Assembly: GCA_003343605.1 (NCBI GenBank)
Contig: QAKW01000076.1
Coordinates: 1 to 10,659 of the forward strand
DNA length: 10,659 nt
Direction: 5' to 3'
Source of the DNA: Clostridiales bacterium
GTDB taxonomy: Bacteria; Bacillota; Clostridia; Oscillospirales; QAKW01
Position numbers and translations under genes: made by a program. Position 1 is the first letter of the stretch. The number at the start of each line of letters is the position of its first letter. The notes beneath the pieces were generated by a model. It worked only from the letters and a program-made list of their open reading frames with translations, was not told the DNA's origin and searched no databases. Below, piece after piece: positions 6,617-10,659 of the stretch.

Positions 6617-8490
6617 GTTCTCTTCCCTCCTTCTTTCCGATTCATTTCACTGACCCGCTGTTTGCCGATTCGCATATACTGAATCAGCGGAATTTTAGCC
6701 GGACAGGTAAAAGAACAGCAGCCGCATTCGATACAGTCTGCCGCATGAAGCGCCTGAACCTTTTCAAATTTTTCTGCCTTAACATATTGCGCAATATAGC
6801 TTGGAACAAGCTGCATCGGACAGGCCGCCACACAGCTTCCGCAGCGGATACAGTCCACATCGCGATCGGCCGTCAACTGATCCTTTGTGAAACAGAGCAG
6901 GCCGGACGTACTTTTGATCACCGGCGCATCCAAAGAATACTGTGCTGTTCCCATCATTGGGCCGCCCATGATCAGCTTTCTGGTAGAGGGCTTATAGCCG
7001 AAATACTGCAATACTGCCGAAAACGGCGTACCGATTCTAACATTGACGTTTCCGGAACGCTCAACGCCATGCCCCGCTACCGTTACAATCCGGCGCATCA
7101 GCGGGGATCCGTTGACAATCGCCCGGTAAATGGCAATGACCGTATCAACATTCATAACCAGGCATCCAACATCCGCCGGCAGCTTTCCGGAAGGAACCAC
7201 CCTGCCGGTTACGGCACGAATCAACTGCTTTTCGCCGCCCTGCGGATATTTTGTTTTCAGAATCACAACCCGAACGCGGCTTTTAGCCAGCTTCTTATGT
7301 AAAAGAGAGATGGCATCGGGTTTGTTGTTTTCAATGCCGATATACATATTCTGAGCGCTCATAATATATCGAACAATCTTCAGCCCATCCAGTAATTCAT
7401 CGATGTTTTCCAGAATTACCCGATGATCACTGGAAAGATAAGGCTCACATTCCGCAGCGTTCACCACCACGGTATCAACCCGGCCAAGCCCGGAAGATAA
7501 TTTAATATGTGTTGGAAACGCGGCGCCGCCCATCCCCACAATTCCGGCTTCCCGGATCATGGCGATCAGCTCCTCCGGGCTTTTACTCTGATAATCCGGG
7601 CAGGCCTCCTGAAAACACTCGGCGCGCCGGTCTTCAAAATCGTTTTCTATAATAATCGCCGGGATCCGATTGCCGGTAGGGTGATCCCAATCGCATATTT
7701 TTTTCACGGTTCCAGAAACGGTGGCGTGAACCGGCGCCGCAACAGCCGCCGGCGTATCGGCAATTTTCTGCCCGATTTTCACATCATCCCCCGGCTTTAC
7801 ACATGGCTCGCAAATGGCGCCGATATGCTGCAGCAGCGGATAGATCATCTCTTTCTGCGGGGCAAGGGTTTCAATCGGCTTAGAACGGGTATTTTTGTGG
7901 GGCGTAGGATGAACACCGCCTTTAAACCGATGAATCCAATTCAGCCGCATGCCATACCAAACCGCCTTAAAATCAATGCCACTGCCCAAAATCGATAATA
8001 CCGCAACTGCAAGTGCCAGCAAAAAATGATAATAAATTCCAAATGGGATATGTGACCAGACGGCGCCGGCCGAACGGATCACATCACTTCCGTTATAAAG
8101 CAGCTCGCGGTTAATACAATAATAAACAATAAACAATACCAGATAGATCATCATAAAGATCACCGACCCGGTAAACAGCGATTGCTTTCCGCCCTGCCCC
8201 TTTGCCCATATTAAAATAAGCCCGCAGATATAGCAGACCATTCCAACGTAAAAAAGCAGCATCATCACATAAAGGACTCTGCTGAACAGGCTGAACGAAC
8301 TCAGAACACTTTCAAAATACCGCTCAATCTCACCCAAATCGGTAAAAATAGAAAACAGCATATGCCTGTTTTCCGCTCCATAGGCAACCAGAGGGTTCAG
8401 CGCAGGCACAAAGGCGGAGCCGATTGTTACCACCGCCAGCAGCTGCACATAAAAAAGATAGGTTTTCATATAACCGAAAATCTTTTTCAT
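6613..8490 (-). CDS. rnfC: RnfC with an unusual N-terminal four-helix membrane domain
   Basis: RnfC binds FMN and NAD(H) and is the cytoplasmic site where Rnf reduces NAD+. Here it has 625 residues against roughly 440 in typical clostridial RnfC. Residues 182-625 form a complete canonical RnfC: FKGGVHP (189-195), QHIGA (221-225), GMGGAAFPTHIKL (319-331), NAAECEPYL (344-352) and two [4Fe-4S] motifs (Cys547/550/553/557 and Cys586/589/592/596). Residues 1-180 are foreign to the family and contain four predicted membrane helices, about 12-37, 70-96, 105-127 and 149-173. Basic residues lie at the N-terminus, in the KGQGGK loop and after helix 4, which puts both ends in the cytoplasm, as the catalytic domain requires. 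ATG 8488-8490 has a GGAGAG ribosome site. First gene of the operon. I do not recognise the N-terminal domain. Confidence 0.93.
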   Translation of the reverse strand: MKKIFGYMKTYLFYVQLLAVVTIGSAFVPALNPLVAYGAENRHMLFSIFTDLGEIERYFESVLSSFSLFSRVLYVMMLLFYVGMVCYICGLILIWAKGQGGKQSLFTGSVIFMMIYLVLFIVYYCINRELLYNGSDVIRSAGAVWSHIPFGIYYHFLLALAVAVLSILGSGIDFKAVWYGMRLNWIHRFKGGVHPTPHKNTRSKPIETLAPQKEMIYPLLQHIGAICEPCVKPGDDVKIGQKIADTPAAVAAPVHATVSGTVKKICDWDHPTGNRIPAIIIENDFEDRRAECFQEACPDYQSKSPEELIAMIREAGIVGMGGAAFPTHIKLSSGLGRVDTVVVNAAECEPYLSSDHRVILENIDELLDGLKIVRYIMSAQNMYIGIENNKPDAISLLHKKLAKSRVRVVILKTKYPQGGEKQLIRAVTGRVVPSGKLPADVGCLVMNVDTVIAIYRAIVNGSPLMRRIVTVAGHGVERSGNVNVRIGTPFSAVLQYFGYKPSTRKLIMGGPMMGTAQYSLDAPVIKSTSGLLCFTKDQLTADRDVDCIRCGSCVAACPMQLVPSYIAQYVKAEKFEKVQALHAADCIECGCCSFTCPAKIPLIQYMRIGKQRVSEMNRKEGGKRT

Positions 8491-8533
8491 TCTTACTCTC
8501 CTTCAAATATATCGAAGATAAATCAACGTTCAA

Positions 8534-8562
8534 ATTATAACACTAACCGGGAAAATCCGCAA
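8534..8562 (-). promoter_or_regulatory. SigA-type promoter with extended -10 for the rnf operon
   Basis: On the - strand the -10 box is a perfect TATAAT (8539 to 8534), preceded by TGT to give an extended -10 (TGnTATAAT). Exactly 17 bases upstream lies TTGCGG (8562 to 8557), which matches the -35 consensus only in its first three bases. The predicted transcript start is near 8527, leaving a leader of about 37 bases before the rnfC ATG. The strong -10 with a weak -35 is compatible with constitutive expression or with an activator. A TTGTTAA sequence just upstream (8568-8574, + strand) resembles half of a Rex operator. Confidence 0.7.
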
Positions 8563-8588
8563 CCTATTTGTTAAAAATATCGAAATAG

Positions 8589-8627
8589 AAAAAGCTGCAT
8601 GCCTGTTTACAGGGCATGCAGCTTTTT
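8589..8627 (-). terminator. Intrinsic terminator after plsY
   Basis: A 15-bp stem pairs 8589-8603 with 8613-8627 around a nine-base loop; the GC-rich core is AGCTGCATGCC. It starts directly after the plsY stop. Read on the - strand the stem ends in TTTTT followed by CTATTT, the tail expected of a rho-independent terminator. It separates the der-plsY transcript from the rnf promoter that begins 27 bases further on. Confidence 0.88.
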
Positions 8628-9269
8628 TTAATTTTTTTTGAAGCTGATTTTTCGCTCCGTTCCTTTTAATAATCTTTTGATATTTTCCCGATGCAGCAAT
8701 ATAATCATGAGCGCCAGTGCGCCCAGACAAACCACCACAAACCACCGGTTTGCCAGATTGTCCTGGCAGATAAAAAACATGGTAATTGGCCCGGATACTG
8801 CACCGAGGATGGAGCCTAAAGAGACATAACGAGTCAGTGCAACGGTCAAAATAAAAATCAGGATCCCAACCAAAAAACAGCGCCAGTCCACAACAAACAG
8901 CACCATCGCAACCACGGTAACAGCCTTTCCGCCGCGAAAGCCAAAATAAATTGGAAACACATGCCCCATTGAGCAGCAAAAACCGCTGAATGAAACCATT
9001 GCCTGCCAATATTCTTCCTGCTGGAAGATCAGCTTTGTAACAATCAGGGGCAGAAGTGTTTTCAAAAAATCACCAACCATTGTTAAAACCCCGGCAGCAG
9101 GGCCAAAAGTGCGCAGCATATTCGTAGCGCCGGCATTTCCGGATCCGGATTCGCGCACGTCCTTTTTCATCTGAAGTCTTGAAATCAAAATGGAACAGTT
9201 GATACTGCCGATCAGGTAAGAAAACACGCCGACAGCCAATACAACAAGTACAAAAAGAAAGGCCCTCAT
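8628..9269 (-). CDS. plsY: Acyl-phosphate:glycerol-3-phosphate acyltransferase PlsY
   Basis: PlsY is an integral membrane enzyme that transfers the acyl group of acyl-phosphate (made by PlsX) to glycerol-3-phosphate, giving lysophosphatidic acid. The 213-residue protein has about five hydrophobic segments and all three family motifs: SGSGNAGATNMLRTFG (41-56), GHVFPIYFGFRGGKAV (102-117) and HRENIKRLLKGTE (193-205). The ATG at 9267-9269 follows the der stop with no spacer. A GGAG eight bases upstream lies inside the end of der, so the two are co-transcribed and probably coupled. A gpsA gene, which often follows plsY and makes its glycerol-3-phosphate substrate, is not present; a terminator follows instead. 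Confidence 0.97.
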   Translation of the reverse strand: MRAFLFVLVVLAVGVFSYLIGSINCSILISRLQMKKDVRESGSGNAGATNMLRTFGPAAGVLTMVGDFLKTLLPLIVTKLIFQQEEYWQAMVSFSGFCCSMGHVFPIYFGFRGGKAVTVVAMVLFVVDWRCFLVGILIFILTVALTRYVSLGSILGAVSGPITMFFICQDNLANRWFVVVCLGALALMIILLHRENIKRLLKGTERKISFKKN

Positions 9270-10592
9270 TTATTTTTCTCCTCTCTCCCGGATGATGAAC
9301 CGGAGCGGTGTTCCCTTAAAACCAAATGTATTGCGAAGCCGGTTTTCCAGATACCGCTGATAGGAAAAATGAAATAAATCCTTCCGGTTTACAAAAAATA
9401 CAAATGTTGGAGGCTGCACAGAAGCCTGCGTCATATAATAGATCTTTAACCGCTTTCCCTTATCGGATGGAGGCTGCACACGAGCTGTAGCCTCGTTTAA
9501 AACATCGTTCAGCATACCGGTTGAAATCCGCCGTTTATTTTCCGCGGCAGCATCTCTCACCGCTTCCATCAGCGGTTCCAGCCGGATCCCTTCGAGCGCT
9601 GATATAAAGATTACCGGCGCGAACGAAATAAACGAAAAATCCTTCAGAATTTTTTCGCGCATACGCTCCATGGTATTGGTCTCTTTCTCAATGGCATCCC
9701 ATTTATTGACGGCAACGACCAACGCCTTTCCTTGATCGTTTGCAAAGCCGGCGATTTTCGTATCCTGCTCTGTAACGCCTTCCGCGGCGTCCAGCATAAT
9801 TACGCAGACTTCTGCTCTTTCTACAGCCATAAAAGACCGGATTACGCTATATTTTTCAACCGCTTCCTCTACTTTTTTCTTTTTTCGAATACCGGCGGTA
9901 TCGATCAGTGAAAAGCTGCCGGCTTTCGAAACATAAAGTGCGTCTACCGCATCCCGGGTTGTTCCCGGAATATCGGATACAATGCAGCGCTCCTCCCCAA
10001 GCAGACGGTTAATCAGCGAGGATTTTCCTACATTCGGCTTTCCCAGAAACGCGACTTTAATCAGGGATTCTTCCTCATCGCTCTGCTCTTCAAACAGAAG
10101 ATGCTTAAAAATCTCATCCAGAAGATCTCCTGTTCCGCTGCCATGGATCGAAGAAACTGCAATCGGATCACCCAGCCCCAGATTATAGAATTCATAGAAT
10201 TCCACCGGAAGTGCGCCTACCTGATCCACCTTATTGACGCAGAGAACAACCGGCTTCCCCGATTTATAAAGCATGGAGGCAATCTGCCGGTCATCAGCTG
10301 TAACGCCGGTTTGAATATCCGTGAGAAAAAGGATACAATCGGCTGTTTCAATCGCCATTTCCGCCTGACGGCGCATCTGCGCCAAAATAATATCTTCCCG
10401 GGCCGGTTCAATTCCGCCCGTATCAATCAAAATAAAGTTTTTCGCGCGCCACTCCACGGTTGCATAAATGCGGTCCCGGGTTACCCCCGGCGTATCTTCC
10501 ACAATGGAAAGCCTGGCGCCGGCCAGTTTATTAAACAACGCGCTTTTACCCACATTCGGCCTGCCCACTATCGCAACAACGGGTAAACTCAT
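9270..10592 (-). CDS. der: Ribosome assembly GTPase Der (EngA)
   Basis: Der is an essential GTPase with two tandem G domains and a C-terminal KH-like domain that acts in maturation of the 50S ribosomal subunit. With the start at ATG 10590-10592 it has 440 residues, the normal length. G domain 1 shows GRPNVGKS (10-17), DTGG (57-60) and NKVD (120-123). G domain 2 shows GKPNVGKS (184-191), DTAG (231-234) and NKWD (297-300). An acidic linker (about 168-176) separates them, and the KH-like domain occupies about 355-440. A very strong GGAGGTGAT ribosome site seven bases upstream supports this start. The open frame extends a further 15 codons upstream, but these have no ribosome site and overlap the preceding gene. 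Confidence 0.97.
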   Translation of the reverse strand: MSLPVVAIVGRPNVGKSALFNKLAGARLSIVEDTPGVTRDRIYATVEWRAKNFILIDTGGIEPAREDIILAQMRRQAEMAIETADCILFLTDIQTGVTADDRQIASMLYKSGKPVVLCVNKVDQVGALPVEFYEFYNLGLGDPIAVSSIHGSGTGDLLDEIFKHLLFEEQSDEEESLIKVAFLGKPNVGKSSLINRLLGEERCIVSDIPGTTRDAVDALYVSKAGSFSLIDTAGIRKKKKVEEAVEKYSVIRSFMAVERAEVCVIMLDAAEGVTEQDTKIAGFANDQGKALVVAVNKWDAIEKETNTMERMREKILKDFSFISFAPVIFISALEGIRLEPLMEAVRDAAAENKRRISTGMLNDVLNEATARVQPPSDKGKRLKIYYMTQASVQPPTFVFFVNRKDLFHFSYQRYLENRLRNTFGFKGTPLRFIIRERGEK

Positions 10593-10596
10593 CTCA

Positions 10597-10659
10597 TCAC
10601 CTCCCCAATATTTTATCCAGTAAATCTGCGCCGTCATTCATCGAAATCGAAATCGGCCG
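10597..10659 (-). CDS. C-terminal end of an upstream gene, cut by window edge
   Basis: On the - strand one frame is open from the window edge for 20 codons and stops at TGA (10599-10597). It encodes a tail that includes NDGADLLDKILG. The other two frames close within eight codons. The stop lies four bases before the der start, and the der ribosome site overlaps the last codons, which is the usual geometry of a co-transcribed upstream gene. In several clostridia the gene before der encodes a DUF512/PDZ radical SAM protein whose C-terminus looks similar, but 20 residues are too few to assign it. Confidence 0.5.
   Translation of the reverse strand, partial: RPISISMNDGADLLDKILGR

Noticed and set aside
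6580..7302. A 240-codon open frame on the + strand, opposite rnfC
   Set aside because: It is antisense to conserved RnfC motifs, has no convincing ribosome site, and its translation is rich in His, Arg and Asn with no recognisable domain. It is best explained as a shadow of rnfC codon bias.
8509..8585. ATATCGAA occurring twice around the rnf promoter (8509-8516 and 8578-8585)
   Set aside because: An eight-base AT-rich direct repeat 69 bases apart is easily found by chance, and it has no symmetry or spacing typical of an operator.
8918..8965. PlsY motif 2 reads GGKAV instead of GGKGV
   Set aside because: Alanine at this place also occurs in other Gram-positive PlsY proteins, so I do not regard it as a loss of a key residue.
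8530..9009. A 159-codon open frame on the - strand inside plsY in another frame
   Set aside because: It overlaps all three intact PlsY motifs, and the Cys/Arg/Tyr-rich translation is typical of a frame-shifted reading of a membrane protein gene. It also runs through the plsY terminator.
9408..9480. Direct repeat TGGAGGCTGCACA, two copies exactly 60 bases apart in der
   Set aside because: Both copies encode the VQPP motif of the Der KH-like domain (residues near VQPPSD and VQPPTF), where proline motifs are part of the protein. It is not a mobile or regulatory repeat.

Overview
The window carries a typical gene set of a low-to-mid GC, Gram-positive anaerobe of the Firmicutes, most likely a clostridial lineage. 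The reasons are the acyl-phosphate lipid pair PlsX/PlsY, purine-rich GGAGG-type ribosome binding sites, SigA-like promoters, a clostridial-order Rnf operon (C-D-G-E-A-B) and an Elp3-like radical SAM gene directly behind rnc. I cannot assign a genus from the sequence alone. Coding density is very high, with no gene-free stretch over about 140 bases. No RNA gene, insertion sequence, CRISPR array or phage gene was seen.

Left block, + strand (1-2510): the 3' part of plsX (phosphate acyltransferase), a SigA-like promoter, then acpP (acyl carrier protein), rnc (RNase III) and an Elp3-like radical SAM gene. The last three are packed with a 4-base gap and an ATGA overlap. The block ends in a 16-bp hairpin (2496-2531) that is shared with the convergent operon.

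Central block, - strand (8562 down to 2532): a complete rnf operon, rnfC-rnfD-rnfG-rnfE-rnfA-rnfB, followed by an overlapping pncC (stand-alone CinA C-terminal domain). Rnf is the membrane complex that couples electron transfer between reduced ferredoxin and NAD+ to Na+ or H+ transport. All expected cofactor motifs are present: ferredoxin clusters in RnfB and RnfC, covalent-FMN threonines in RnfD and RnfG, and the membrane-embedded cysteines of RnfA and RnfE. A promoter with a perfect extended -10 lies 44 bases upstream of rnfC. The unusual element is RnfC. In front of a complete canonical RnfC it carries about 185 residues with four predicted membrane segments, so a normally peripheral NADH-site subunit appears to be membrane-anchored.

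Right block, - strand (10659 down to 8589): the tail of an unidentified upstream gene, der (double-GTPase ribosome assembly factor) and plsY (acyl-phosphate glycerol-3-phosphate acyltransferase), ended by a strong hairpin terminator right after plsY. PlsX and PlsY, the two halves of the acyl-phosphate route to lysophosphatidate, therefore flank the Rnf operon.

The most interesting candidate for something new is the RnfC membrane fusion. Secondary points are the coupling of pncC to rnfB and a KH-like, possibly RNA-binding tail on the radical SAM protein.
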